Of a DNA stretch of 64,000 bases, positions 23,613 to 34,942 are shown one piece after another. The notes under the pieces are model-generated. The model did not search any database. It was not told the DNA's origin and saw only the letters and a program-made list of their open reading frames with translations. Numbering within the stretch: position 1 is the first letter of the stretch; the number at the start of each line of letters is the position of its first letter. The translations under genes were made by a program, and so were the position numbers. The DNA is from Epiperipatus broadwayi (Eukaryota; Onychophora; Udeonychophora; Euonychophora; Peripatidae): contig JAQFVV010000510.1 of the NCBI GenBank assembly GCA_028023455.1, positions 186,001 through 250,000 of the forward strand. The letters run 5' to 3'.

Positions 23613-23778
23613 AACGAATCGGTCTGCAACGAAGCTCTCCAACGAATTGGTTTGCAATCTCTCCACTGAATTGGTCTGCAACAAATGCTCTCCAACGAAT
23701 TGGTCTGCCACGAAGCTCTCCAAACGAAGTGATCCGCAACGAAGCTCTCCAACGAATTGGTCTGCAACGAATGCTCTC
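23613..23778. repeat. 28-bp minisatellite, about six units
   Basis: Consensus is close to AACGAATTGGTCTG followed by CAACGAAGCTCTCC. Units vary by small insertions and substitutions; one is four bases shorter and two are 29 bases. The unit length is not a multiple of three, so the open frames crossing it in three different frames are by-products. It lies in a somewhat GC-richer tract (23540-24000) of unknown origin. Confidence 0.7.
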
Positions 23779-23999
23779 AATATCTCCGCTGCGGTCTCTT
23801 TCAGCTACACCCGTGAACTACATTTCCACTGGGCGCTGATCATTAACCGCCAGCACTGACGCGAGATATCTCTACTTAAATACTGCTTACTCAATACTGC
23901 TTGACTGCTCTCTATGTTACACTGCTAGATGTTATCCAGTCTTCTTATCGCTCTCTGACAACTGCAACGATCAATCAATGCACTGACCAATAAGGTAAC

Positions 24000-25466
24000 G
24001 TCTCTTATCTAGAAACATTTGTAATTAGCAAATATTTCTAGGAATTGTCGATCACCATTATGTCAATGCACTAATTAAATTCCTCAGCTATCAGAGCGCG
24101 ATCTAAAAACAGCCTTACGAATAAATTCTACTTTTTTCTGGAGTGCACAAAATGTCTGCCATTTTACAAAACACTACAATCATGATTATTATATCATTAC
24201 TATTCCTTTTGTTTCCTTGGGTTTTGTTATTCCAGTTATGTTATTGATATTTTAAAATATAAGAAGATATTACTTCCTCATTTGTTCGTCACTTTATTAG
24301 AATACCAAAGGTTTGTGGCTGAGTCCCTACCTGGCTTTCCTGTGTTCCCTTGATTCTTCATAGGGCAAAAAGGACTTGTTGAATACAAGCTGCCCTTAAT
24401 TTTTGTAAATCATTGACAAAACCATTTATTTCATACTCTTTTTGTTGCTCGTAATATGTTAGTACCATTTCAATTCTTAGTTCAAATAAAGGCCGCTCTT
24501 CGCTTTATAAGTAGTGATGAATTATTATGTTAAAATCAAATCATTTTATATTTATAGACCATTAAAATAATTTCCTTTGCTAAGTATTTGAAGAAATACC
24601 TTTTATATTTACTCATGCCATCCAATAATTAATTTATGGATGTGTGGAAGATAAATTTCACCTCACTCTTATAAGAAATTGGAAGCATCTTTTCTTTTCC
24701 AAATAAAATACCACTTAATGAATAATATATGTAAGTCATTTGGCATCTATACCAGACATACCTTTAATCACACATGTCTGTTTTGTTAGAGCAAAGATAA
24801 TAAATATATTTCTTAAAAATACTTACATATTAATTATTGGCATATGATTACAATTTCCATCATATTGTACATTGTAGTTTCTTGCTTCTAAGACTAGAGA
24901 TTATTTATGTTAATCATTCTGATCATTTGAATAATATTTGCTTGTTATTAAATACTTATATTTAATGTACTTGGTGTTGACTATTTATTATCCATTAATT
25001 AGTAGAAATCTTAATGTTTACTGTATCTTGGAATCCAAATATATATGTATTGATTTATTTAGAAAGATAGGTAAATACTCATATCATTCGTTATTATCGG
25101 GGATTAGTCTCAGTAATGATCATATTCGTTGAGCTAGTTTGTGGAGCATATTCTTGTATGCCATCATTATATGTTGTTCATTAGGCATTTGATCTGGGGC
25201 TTTATGGAGTGGGTTCAAACTCAGATTGGTCCCTGACCTAAATCTCGGACTTGACTGGGTTTGAAGTACATTTTCATGGGTTCCAGCTCATGTTAGATGT
25301 AGAACATGTTTTGACGTTACACTATGAATTCATAAATATAATATTTTGTGACTTGCATGTCTCCTAGTACTTACACATACATATTCTCTACATGGGAGAA
25401 ACATCTATCTTTATCACAATAATTAAAAGAATAGTCTTTTTCTAAATCCTAATCCTAAACATAACC
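24000..25466. other. Gene-free AT-rich stretch
   Basis: About 25190-25310 is a little richer in G+C, with GGGTTCAAACTCAGATTGG. This resembles a B-box-like or R1-end-like motif but is too short for a call. Confidence 0.4.
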
Positions 25467-25729
25467 ACTTATATCAGTGTTTCCCAACCTGTGGTATGCG
25501 TACCACTGGTGGTCCAGTGGTACTTGAGTTGCTGGTTGATGGTACATGAAAAATAATCAATGATGATGGACATAAAAAAAAAATTAAATCATAAAAATAT
25601 AGAAACGTTTTTTCCTATATTTTATAAAAATTATTTTAATTAATAATATTATACAGTAAAGTTGTTAATATGTACAGTCGATAACAATCTTTAATGGTAA
25701 TGATAAAATTGAAAATATGATTAAGAAAT

Positions 25730-26154
25730 TAGATTTTTGGAAACAGTAATATATATAAGTATCGAAAACAATCAACTGGAAATATTTGAAACTCTACATA
25801 TTTTTTTGTTTGAAAATAAGGTTAGTCTGTCTCGAGATATACAAGAAAATATAATAGCACATTTAACAGGATTAAAATTGTTTTTCATGGAATATTTTCC
25901 AAAACCCGAAAACACAAATGATAATTGGATTTCAAACCCCTTCTATGCAGAAAATTTAGAAAAAACTACATCATTATGAATAAAGGATAAAGAAAATTTA
26001 ATAGAATTATCATGTGACAGAACTTTACAAGTAGAATTTGACACAATCTAATTAATTTTTGGTTAAACATTAAAGAATATGAACAACTTTCTGAGAAAGC
26101 TCTTAAATTATTATTACCGTTTACTAGTACGGAATTAGTAGTAAGAGCTTTTTC
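25730..26154 (+). pseudogene. hAT transposase, C-terminal part, broken
   Basis: The open part (25737-25979) reads LTGLKLFFMEYFP and NWISNPF, blocks typical of ZBED/FAM200/SCAND3-like hAT transposases. After stops and shifts it continues with FW/NIKEYEQLSEKALK and LLLPFTSTELVVRAFSS, the hAT dimerisation region (family pattern LSEKAL..LLPF.TTYLCE.GFS). It is then interrupted at 26155. The last block resumes past the insertion at about 26858 as KNKYRKTD, corresponding to KNKYRNRL in relatives. The catalytic N-terminal half and BED finger are absent. Confidence 0.8.
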
Positions 26155-26167
26155 TTCATATATTTTT

Positions 26168-26844
26168 AATTATAAATTTTATTAAATGCACATTATTATA
26201 TTAAGTAATATTTACTAAGGCTGTTACCTTAGGAATAAGCGTCTGAAAAATTCGAAGATAGGGACCTCTACAGGTCTTAAACACAAGCTTACACTATGAA
26301 GAAAAGAGGGAATCCTTCTTTACTTCAACCTACTTTTATATATGAATAGGTGAAGCTGAAGTGATTAGATCTAAGAGTGTGAAGCTATTCAATACTTCAC
26401 TAATTAAGTCCACAATTCTTACAATACATTAATACTCGCGAAATCTTATGATTTACTACAAGTCAATGGAAAGATCTTATAGTAAGAAATCTATTACGAT
26501 AATTTAAAGTTGTAGTTATAAATTTTATTAAATGCACATTATTATATTAAGTAATATTTACTAAGGCTGTAGCCTTAGGAGTAAGCGTCTGAAAAATTCG
26601 AATTTCTTACTATAAGATCTTTCCATTGACTCATAGTAAATCATAAGATTTTGCGAGTATTAATGTATTATAAGAATTGTGGACTTAATTAGTGAAGTAT
26701 TGAATAGCTTCACACTCTTAGATCTAACCACTTTAGCTTCACCTATTCATATATAAAAGTAGGTTGAAGTAAAGAAGGATTCCCTCTTTTCTTCATAGCA
26801 TAAGCTTGTGTTTAAGACCTGTAGAGGTCCCTACTTTCGAATTT
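26168..26844. mobile_element. Young foldback nested in the hAT transposase
   Basis: Flanked by the same 13 bases TTCATATATTTTT (26155-26167 and 26845-26857). Structure in order: a leader of about 92 bases (26170-26262), arm (26263-26484), short spacer, a second direct copy of the leader (26513-26606), and the arm inverted (26600-26840). The two arms of about 240 bases differ at only a few per cent of positions, so they are recent or kept alike by conversion. The inner part matches foldback F1 at 2.3-2.7 kb. No coding. Confidence 0.8.
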
Positions 26845-27059
26845 TTCATATATTTTTTTAAAAAATAAGTATCGAAAAACAGATTGAATGCAAATTTCAA
26901 AAAATTATGTTGTTTGAAACAAGCACAAAGATCTCATTAAATTTATTTTATAAAAATATTTGATTATGATAAGATAATATACTAATTGGTTTTTTTTATA
27001 ATTTTGTGTTTTTATTAAAACCATTTATTAGTAAACGAAATATGACAAAATAGTAGATA

Positions 27060-27480
27060 AATAATAAGTCGGATCAAGGCAAATCAATCTAAATTATTTA
27101 ATTTGAAAGAATGTATCAGAAAAGGATCATACCCAGAAATTAGACTCTCATTAATTCTTGATCATCTATTGTGGATTACTAGATGTAAGCTAGTATTTAA
27201 TCATCAAAATTTTAATCCTATTAACTTCATGCTGAACAATATAAAGAAAACAAGAACAAGAGATAACCTTATAACCCCTGAGATTGTTTTTACCATGACT
27301 TGGGACATGCTGGATTTATCCTCTCCATGGCCCAAACAATAGCAAGATGCTCCAAAAAAGAGAAAAAAGACTCAAATTCAGGAAAACCAGATAAAGGAAA
27401 GAGAAATTACTTTGAACAAAATATGTACCAAATAACCTTTAATGTAATAATGTAATCTTTAATAAATTATTTTGGAAAAA
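27060..27480 (+). pseudogene. Unrecognised coding remnant with polyadenylation-like end
   Basis: A 79-codon frame (27103-27342) reads LDHLLWITRCKLVF and ends in SSPWPKQ. An AATAAATTATTTTGG follows at about 27465. It lies within the hAT element downstream of the transposase and does not look like hAT coding. The C-terminal end of a LINE or another retroelement inserted there is possible, but I could not match it. Confidence 0.3.
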
Positions 27481-27771
27481 ATATGAAACTTTGAACAAAC
27501 ACATACATATAAATATGTTACAGTGAGTTTATAATTTCAGTGAGTTTATAATCTGGCATGATGTTTAGGCGTGTTTCAATATAATTTGTCTCATTATGAG
27601 ATGTGAATACATACATGATTATCCTATAATATTTATAATGCAAGTAAAATAACACACTCGCAATAACAAATTTCACGAAATACAATCATTTTTATGAAGT
27701 GGTACAATTTAGCGTGATGTACTACCAAGTGGTACGCGAGCCAAAAAAGGTTGAGAAATGCTGACTTATAT

Positions 27772-29861
27772 AATAATAACTATACAGATATGACTTTTTG
27801 ATTCTAACTAACCTATACAATAATTATAAGGAGTGGCTTTTTGGTTCTAAATTTAATTTAATACAATTTATACTGGGATGACTCATTCTGAAATTGATCC
27901 CTAATTCATTAAACTGATAGGAATGTATTCTTCCATATGCATGTGAACATGTATAATCTATTAAAACATTAAACAAACAACTATGCATATATAAACCCAT
28001 CTACATAAAATCCAATTTCAGTAATCAAATATAAGCTTAACTAAGAACAAATGAGACAAATGGAAATAATTACATCATTAATTATGGTTATTTGTGGCTT
28101 ACACAATTTACATGTGTGCATTGCATTTACAAGACTATCATTATTTCTTTACCTTTTTTTCTTATTAATAATTTATATAAAATTCATAAACTTAGCATAC
28201 ATATTTGATATATATTTTTTTAAAAATAATTTTAACAAGTAAATAGATGTTATTGCAAATTCTTTTTTTTTTTTTTTTTGTAATTTTAAACCAATAATTT
28301 TTTTTTGAAATAAAATGGACAACAAGCTTATTTACAAATTCAGATTAGTTAAAATAAAGTACAAATCAGACTTTAATTATAAAACTCACCAAAACAAAAT
28401 AATTGTCATTTGTATTAAAAGTTAGTTTAGGGTGATAATACAGTCTTGTAATTTCTAGCTGTCTTTTAAATAAGCCTATTTCTTCATTTCAGCTGGAGTT
28501 ATTCAAAATATTATTCAAAAGTGTTCCAGGTTAGATCTAGCTAATTGTTAGTAGTGTCCTTCCTTTTTATTCACAAGGCATAGGAAAAATCCTGGGATTT
28601 GAATGAAGTAATATCCTTTTCCAATCAATAGAAAAGAAAATTGATTATCCAAATTTAATTTCTTTCCTGAACTTCATTTTAGTTCTCACTTCTTTTTTAA
28701 CAAATTTGCATATCATTTTACTTAGAAGAATTAAAACTGCTTTTTTTTATTATTGAAATGAATAATGGATTGTTCATTTCATTATATATATGTATAGAAA
28801 ATTACTGTTTGAAATAATAATAGAAAATGTATTGATAAAAGAACTGTATTATTGAAAGAAGGCTTAAAATCCTTTGATTAAATTTTCTCCAATTAAAATG
28901 TAATAAAATATGAACATATCATATATAAAGATGTGTCTCTTTATTTTTATGATCACCAGGCTTCATTTCATTACATTCTTATCTTTTAATCTTAAACTCA
29001 GTCATCTCACAGTTTAGGAATTACCACACAATAGTCATTAGCCTTTTTAATTAGTCTTTATATAAGAAAATAGCTTTATAATAGAAAATTAAAGCTAGAG
29101 TATTATAGAAGTATCTGTAATATATCAGTTTGAAATAAATTCAGAACATTAAACACATTTTTGAATAGAAAATGCACAAATTTACAAGATTTGATGAATA
29201 TAACTTTGTCCAAATCAAAAAATTGAGCAAAAATAATGAATAATGTGATAGATTAATTGTAATGGTATTTTATTAAAATGATTGATCATTGTACTACACA
29301 CATAAAAAGATTATATTTAGGACAGATTAAGGAATATTTACTATATGGATCTATTATTTATACATTTAATATGAAAAATAAATGTAAGAATAAATTACCG
29401 GTAATAGAAGAGACTATTAAATTGATGAAAAACATTAAATACATCTTTATAAGAGAAAAAAGTTATTGGTTAGCAGAACACTTTTTATAACTATAAAATT
29501 CTTAAGATACCTTTTTTTCTAACAAAAAATGAAGGAAATGAAATTGTTTCAAAAGAAAGAACACTGGTTAATATTTAAACCTAGAGATAGGATTAAATAT
29601 AAATGTTCAAATGTTATTTACAAAACTGTAGAAATAATTTTGAAATGCAAATACCATATTAAAAGAGGAGATAGTAAATGCTAGTTACAGAAAAGAAAAC
29701 AAATATTGAAGTCTATTGTGAAAATTTAAATGATAATTTTTTTATATAATAAATAAGTTCCAAAACTTATAATGGAAATATGGATTCATGAATAATAATA
29801 AATATTTTAAATACATAGTAAAATTATATATGTATACATATTAAAACAATAACAATTAATT
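27772..29861. other. Gene-free AT-rich stretch
   Basis: Long A/T runs and no motif. The open frames at 28051-28242 and 29278-29490 have composition like the surrounding DNA and no recognisable block. Confidence 0.45.
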
Positions 29862-30110
29862 TATCACATGATCACCCTTTCATATGCTTACAAAAGCTGT
29901 TGAAACAGCAAACTCTCCATATAATTGTACCATCACGTGCAAGTCATAGTAATCAATGGATACAAGAAGGTGTGTGCTATGTTTGAACTTGGTGGCATCA
30001 TTGTATGGAGAGTTTGCTACAGTTTAAACATCTTGTGTAAGCATAGAAAATGATGATCCATCTTGTGTAAGCATAGAAAATGATGATCATGTGATGTTTT
30101 AGTGGTTTTA
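29862..30110. repeat. Foldback family FB2, copy B
   Basis: Outer ends TATCACATGATCACC on the left and GATCATGTGATGTTTTAGTG on the right are inverted. Inner arms are GCAAACTCTCCATATA and its counterpart GTATGGAGAGTTTGC. The right outer arm contains a perfect 30-base tandem duplication (30029-30058 and 30059-30088). Confidence 0.65.
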
Positions 30111-30213
30111 TACCATGGTATTATGGTGAGTGTGGTTTTTAAAAAATCAAAAACACTAAAATGTAGAGATACTCAACTGGGTTCAGATCTGTATGAATAT
30201 ACAAGAGAATTAG

Positions 30214-30435
30214 CTTGGATTGAAAAGATTGTGAGGGTTGCATGAGATCCCTAAGAGGTGCAGTATTCTCAGATCCAAGGCTTCTCCCTGATGAAATCCA
30301 TAAGCTAGAAACCATATTGGATGAGTAGGCACTTGATAGAAATTTTATGCACAAACCTTCTTGCACCCATTGATTATTATGGCTTGTATTTGGTGGCACT
30401 ACTGTATGGAGAGTTTGCTAATGTTTAAATAATAA
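30214..30435. repeat. Foldback family FB2, copy C (one arm)
   Basis: Matches the right arm of copy A: CTGATGAAATC...TAGAAAC near 30281, ATTGGATGAGTAGGCA, CCATTGATTATTATGGCTTG, then TATGGAGAGTTTGC at the end. It lies about 100 bases right of copy B and could be its original right half. Confidence 0.6.
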
Positions 30436-30763
30436 TAAAAATACTATAAAGAATTGCATAGTTTTTAACATATGTGAATATTTATTAAAGATATAAATAT
30501 TTAAAAAATTACATATACTAATGAAAATATAAAAATAAATTATTAACAAACAAATACTATATAATAAAAAAATACATTATTCATAACTATTAAAAGCTTA
30601 ATTATATTTCAAAAAAATATGAAATCCAAGTTAATATTACGTTAATAATATTTTAATAATCTGATATTCAATACATTAAGGCAAAACAAAAATAAAATTA
30701 CTATTCCCTTTTTCTTATTTAAATATAAGTATAGTATATATACTTTAAGATAGATGTAATTAG

Positions 30764-31062
30764 AGGAAATTTGAACCCAGACTTTCAAGCTCCTTTTAGT
30801 CATTCACTCCATCTTATACAACTGATATACATGAATGACCACATACATGTGAAAAAAATAAATGATTTCCAATATACATATTTCACGTTGAACCAGCACT
30901 CAACAGTTGGTCTGGATCATCATCTTCTACTTACATATATAATCAGTGCTCTGTTCATATTAATTAAGATAGCAAATCTTCAAACTATAATGTATAGGCT
31001 TCAATTTTCTCCAGTCTTCAGCCACCCATATCATTGAAAATCTGATAATGGCAAGTTCAAAG
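30764..31062 (+). repeat. R1 element, single-arm copy
   Basis: Shares CCAGACTTTCAAGCTCC at the left end, AACCAGCACTCAACAGTTGG, and CCACCCATATCATTGAAAATC at the right with the copies at 1.4 and 41.6 kb. The open frame across it (30771-31037) is fortuitous, since the equivalent frame is not kept in the other copies. Confidence 0.6.
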
Positions 31063-32099
31063 CCCATGTTTTCCAATTTTGATGTCATATCCATGATGAC
31101 CATAAGTCATTCTGACTTCTTATATATAGGATCTTAAGTTCATTTAAATACACAGATGAGGAATGAGCAGAATACAGGTTGAATTTGTAATATTTAAATA
31201 TAAGTATAGTATATATATACTTTAAGCTAGTTGTAATATTTGTGGATTCTTAATCAAATACTTCCCGTCATATTAAAGCTTAATTATAAATTTAGAATGG
31301 TATATAGATATATTATGTGCCAAATTTATAGATATGTGTGTTTATGTCTGCATATATGTATGCCTCTGTAATATCCACGTATTGAGATAGATTACACTCA
31401 TGGTACATAATAAAAAGTGTTTGAACGTATATATTTAAAGTTTAAAAGCAAAAGTAGGAATGAAGCCAGATAAAATTTATGTATGTAATTATTTAAAAAT
31501 CATCTGGAATAACAAATATTGATTAAATTATTTAAAATCATGTAAGAAGATCACTAGTTAATGCAAATATTTTATTTAACTTATTTCAGATTTTGACAAA
31601 AATTTAAATTTTTAATGTAACTAATTTTTTTTTCTGACACTAAAACGTTTTTTCTTTAGAATGCACATTAATTATAGAGTTAATTCTATATATTTTTATT
31701 TAGAGGATTAAAAAAGATAAATAAATAATCAATCAAACAAGATTGAAATAAGCAACTATTAATAATTATATTTAAATATTTATCAAACCTGCTTTCATCT
31801 CCATTGAGACCTTTTCAAGATATTATATTATACAATTCACATAAACAAATAATAATATTCACTCCATCTACTGGACATTATTTACATTATATTTCTTTTT
31901 TTTTTTAAACATGTCCATATATTATAAATAAATAAATTTAACATATTATACATCTAAAAATTTTAACAATATCCCCCCCCCTCCCAAAAAAAAAAATTAA
32001 AAAAATAATAATAATAATTAAATATATATTTTACATCTTTTAAAAAATAAAAATAAATAAATAAATTGGTATTTACATATGTACAACCATTTCCTACAC
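31063..32099. other. Gene-free AT-rich stretch
   Basis: A/T runs, a C-run at 31972-31985 with an A-run behind it, and AAT repeats. Nothing coding. Confidence 0.45.
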
Positions 32100-33523
32100 T
32101 TTCCAATTGTTTAATAAAGCCCATTTCCCACCTAATTTAGCTGGACCTTTTACTATATTTACACATTTGTCTAAGTTTTCTAGAATATATAATGTTTCAT
32201 AATATATTCTCTTATGGTAATTCTTCACATACTTAATAACATATTTTCCTCACACTTCATTTTATGCCCTGTATCCAAATAATGCAAATATGGCCCTGAT
32301 CTCATGTCTTTTCTATTAATTGCTCGATCATATTCCTTACCTCTCTCACCTGCCGTTCTCCCTGTCTGTTCTATATATATTTTATTGTATTTTCCACAGC
32401 TAATTTTATATACCAGCCCCATCATACTACTAACATCATTTAACTCTTTTGCATTATGTAACCATTTACCAAGGATTTATTATTCTTCCAAGCTATTTTT
32501 ACATTACTTGGTAATTTATCTTTCATTAATCTTTTATATACTTTTTCTGAATATGGAATAGACATCCATTTACTATCTCTATACCTATTCCTGTTATCCT
32601 CATTTACTTTATCTACCTTACCATCAAAAATTCATTTGATTTCCTTTTCTTTGTAACCTATTTTTACATAATTATTTTTCATCTTTAATTTATGTTTATA
32701 TGCCTTTGTTTTATCTAATGTTAATCTATCATTCTTTACTTTAAATCCCTTTAAAACTCCCATTTTCTGGCATCATGGCTGATAAAAAGTTGGATCAATC
32801 AACCCTCTGGTCTTTTCATCTTTAATATAATGTTCAACAAATACTTTAATCTATTTTCTTCTTTCTCCGTTGTAAATCCAATATTATACTTATTCTCATC
32901 AATTCATTAAAAATTTTACTAATACTTCTACTATTTCCTACAATAACAATATCATCTACATATCTACAATATTCTTTAATCTCATTATTACTTATAACTC
33001 TATCAATTATACTCTCTTCAATACTATCTACCAACATTGATGATAAAATACCACTAACTGAACATCCCATTACCCATCCTTTGCCTATATTCCAAAACTC
33101 TTCCTTATATTTAAAATATAATTCAATTTCTATTTAATTTGATATTATTTAACCTGTTAACAATTTTTTCAGAATTCTTAATATAATATTTTCCAAATCC
33201 TATTGTTTCTACAATTTTCTTATATACTATTTTACATAAATCTTTAAGCATATAATTACTAAAGTTCAAAATTACCCTTACTGGCATACTTTCTTTATGA
33301 GTCTTTACTTTTCCAAACATACATGGATGTTCAAATCATGATGGATTTAAATTCTTATATTCCTTTTTACTAATTAATCCTTTCATTTTCATATATAATT
33401 ACTAAAGTCCAAAATTACCCTTACTGGCATATTTTCTTTACGAGTCTTTACTTTTCCAAACATACATGGATGTTCAAATCGTGATGGATATAAATTCTTA
33501 TATTTCTTTTCACTAATTAATCC
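32100..33523 (-). mobile_element. Penelope-like element, family iv (defective)
   Basis: In minus-strand order: FGKVKTHKESMPVRVIL at 33250-33320 (RT fingers, PLE type), then MGCSVSGILS and CRYVDDIVIVGNS at 32900-33070 (palm with intact YVDD), then a spacer that ends with VYKKL/MKDKLP-type sequence, then GLVYKISCGKYNKIYIEQTGR at 32350-32425, the GIY-YIG motif with Gly of YIG changed to Glu, and HYLDTGH. Frames are short and shifted. The protein differs clearly from family i. The 5' end is cut at 33523, where a hammerhead-like sequence begins. Confidence 0.85.
33250..33523. repeat. 143-base tandem duplication in the PLE reverse transcriptase
   Basis: ATATAATTACTAAAGTYCAAA starts at 33250 and again at 33393. 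The following bases are nearly identical up to TAATTAATCC, which ends the second unit at 33523. The duplicated piece encodes the FGKVKTHKE block on the minus strand, so this copy has it twice. Confidence 0.8.
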
Positions 33524-33526
33524 TGT

Positions 33527-33573
33527 CCTTCACTGATGAGAGCAAATCAGCTTGAAATCAGCTGATCTGAGGG
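33527..33573 (+). ncRNA. Hammerhead ribozyme motif, type I, short stem III
   Basis: All core bases are present in order: CTGATGA (33533-33539), GAAA (33554-33557), then U16.1 (33566) and C17 (33567). Stem I pairs CCTTCA (33527-33532) with TGAGGG (33568-33573), including one G-U. Stem II pairs GAGC (33540-33543) with GCTT (33550-33553) around a six-base loop, with a G-U at the position normally G-C. Stem III is three pairs, ATC with GAT, around the loop AGCT. Cleavage would fall after 33567. Very short stem III is known for hammerheads in Penelope-like elements, and a PLE of opposite orientation abuts it. Activity is not shown. Confidence 0.7.
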
Positions 33574-34453
33574 TGGAGCAAAATGAAAGAGACAGTGAAT
33601 ATTGACTCTGACGTTTATGTAAACAGAATACGCTTGTTTTGGAGGTTTTGGTAAAGCTCCATCTATTGATCATATATATATATATAGAGAGAGAGCATGT
33701 TATATTGGTAATTTATATGAAAATCCATTTTAATCTTGAGAGATATCAGTGGTACATGTTAAGCTATTATGGATACCTAGAAATATGGTCAGAAAAAATT
33801 TGTTGCATAAGAATAGAAATGCAGACAAACACTTATTATATCGTCTATATGTGGCTACTGATGTTTTTATTTATGTATGAAGTATAAATGGAAAAAAAAA
33901 TGGCTAGTAAGTAAAAAAAAAAATTAATATTGGCATCTTATTTTAAACACTAATTCTGTAGGTAATGAAAATCTCTGTATATTTACTCCAAAAAGTATTT
34001 AATTATATTGTACTGTACTGATTTGTTTTAAAAGTAAACAAATTTTGAATAAACTAAATAAATTAATGAGCTAATAAGAAAAAGTGCTTAGCAAGAAAAT
34101 AATAAATGACTAAAATATGGATATGTTTAAAAGACTCAAGAGAATAAAAACTCTTAAGTATATTATCTTTGGATTTTATTATGTCATTCATAAAAGATTT
34201 TTTTTAGAATTAGAAAAATATAGTGATATTGCTGATTTTGAATTGAATCAATATATTGTAAAAATAATTTGGTATGTGTTAAGGAAAATGAAGAATTAAT
34301 GATTATGTGCTCTTAATGTATATATATTTATGCATGTTTAATATTTAATAATTATATTTTGTTAAAATAGATTAATACTAGACTACATAGTTAAAGAAAG
34401 TAATAATAATAACTGGGATATTTTGTATTATCACATACACAATATATATGCTT
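33574..34453. other. Gene-free AT-rich stretch
   Basis: Open frames 33639-33887 and 34117-34299 carry no recognisable block. A (TA)/(GA) run is at 33671-33696. Confidence 0.4.
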
Positions 34454-34833
34454 ATAATCAAAATTATCTCAAATTCAAAACTAAATCTGATTAGTCAAAG
34501 AAAATGAAACTCTAAAACACAACCATTGGTTTCACTGCTACAAGCAGACTTCTCAAGCATAAAGGACTAAAAATAACAAATTTATATTCAATTTTATCCA
34601 CAATTCTCAGTTACATTCTATACATCCTTAATATTAAAAGAACCTTTAAACAAGTTAATATTAAGATCGTGTGGGGTATAAATGGGAATTGTGGATATTA
34701 TTTAGTATATATTTATGTTTTAGTTTTTTACACTTAAGAAGTCTGTTATAGCAGTGAAACCAATGATTGTATTTTAGAGTTTATTTTCTTTGGCTAGTCT
34801 GATTTAGTTTTGAATTCAGAATAATTTTGATTA
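34454..34833. repeat. Foldback element
   Basis: TAATCAAAATTATCTCAAAT at the left recurs inverted at the right end. Inner shared blocks include AACTAAATCTGATTAG, TTGGTTTCACTGCTA and CCACAATTC with their complements. Arms are about 165-170 bases. No coding. It is next to the PLE family ii unit. Confidence 0.65.
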
Positions 34834-34942
34834 TTTTATTGACTATTTTAGCTTTTAAGCTTTTAATGTTTACATTTATATTCTCACAAATGAATGATGA
34901 ATTCATAGTATTGTTTCCATGAGATTCAATGTAATAAAAATA

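Larger units (their letters stand above)
25475..27763 (+). mobile_element. hAT transposon (Charlie/ZBED-like), inactive, with nested insertions
   Basis: The ends are inverted repeats: CAGTGTTTCCCAACCTGTGG at 25475, and CAGCATTTCTCAACC reading inwards from 27763, both followed by a GCGTACCACT motif. The 8-bp sequence ACTTATAT flanks both ends exactly (25467-25474 and 27764-27771), the target-duplication length of hAT elements. Inside is a broken transposase. Without the foldback at 26168-26844 the element would be about 1.6 kb, so it is internally shortened even before that insertion. Confidence 0.9.

Noticed and set aside
23552-23859. Overlapping frames of 95 and 97 codons with repeated RIGLQRSS / NWSAT motifs
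   Set aside because: They are translations of a 28-base minisatellite in several frames and on both strands, so no protein is supported.
25737-25979. Taking the 80-codon frame as a host ZBED-type gene
   Set aside because: It lies between hAT ends with an exact 8-base duplication and is broken, so it is a transposon remnant, not a domesticated gene.
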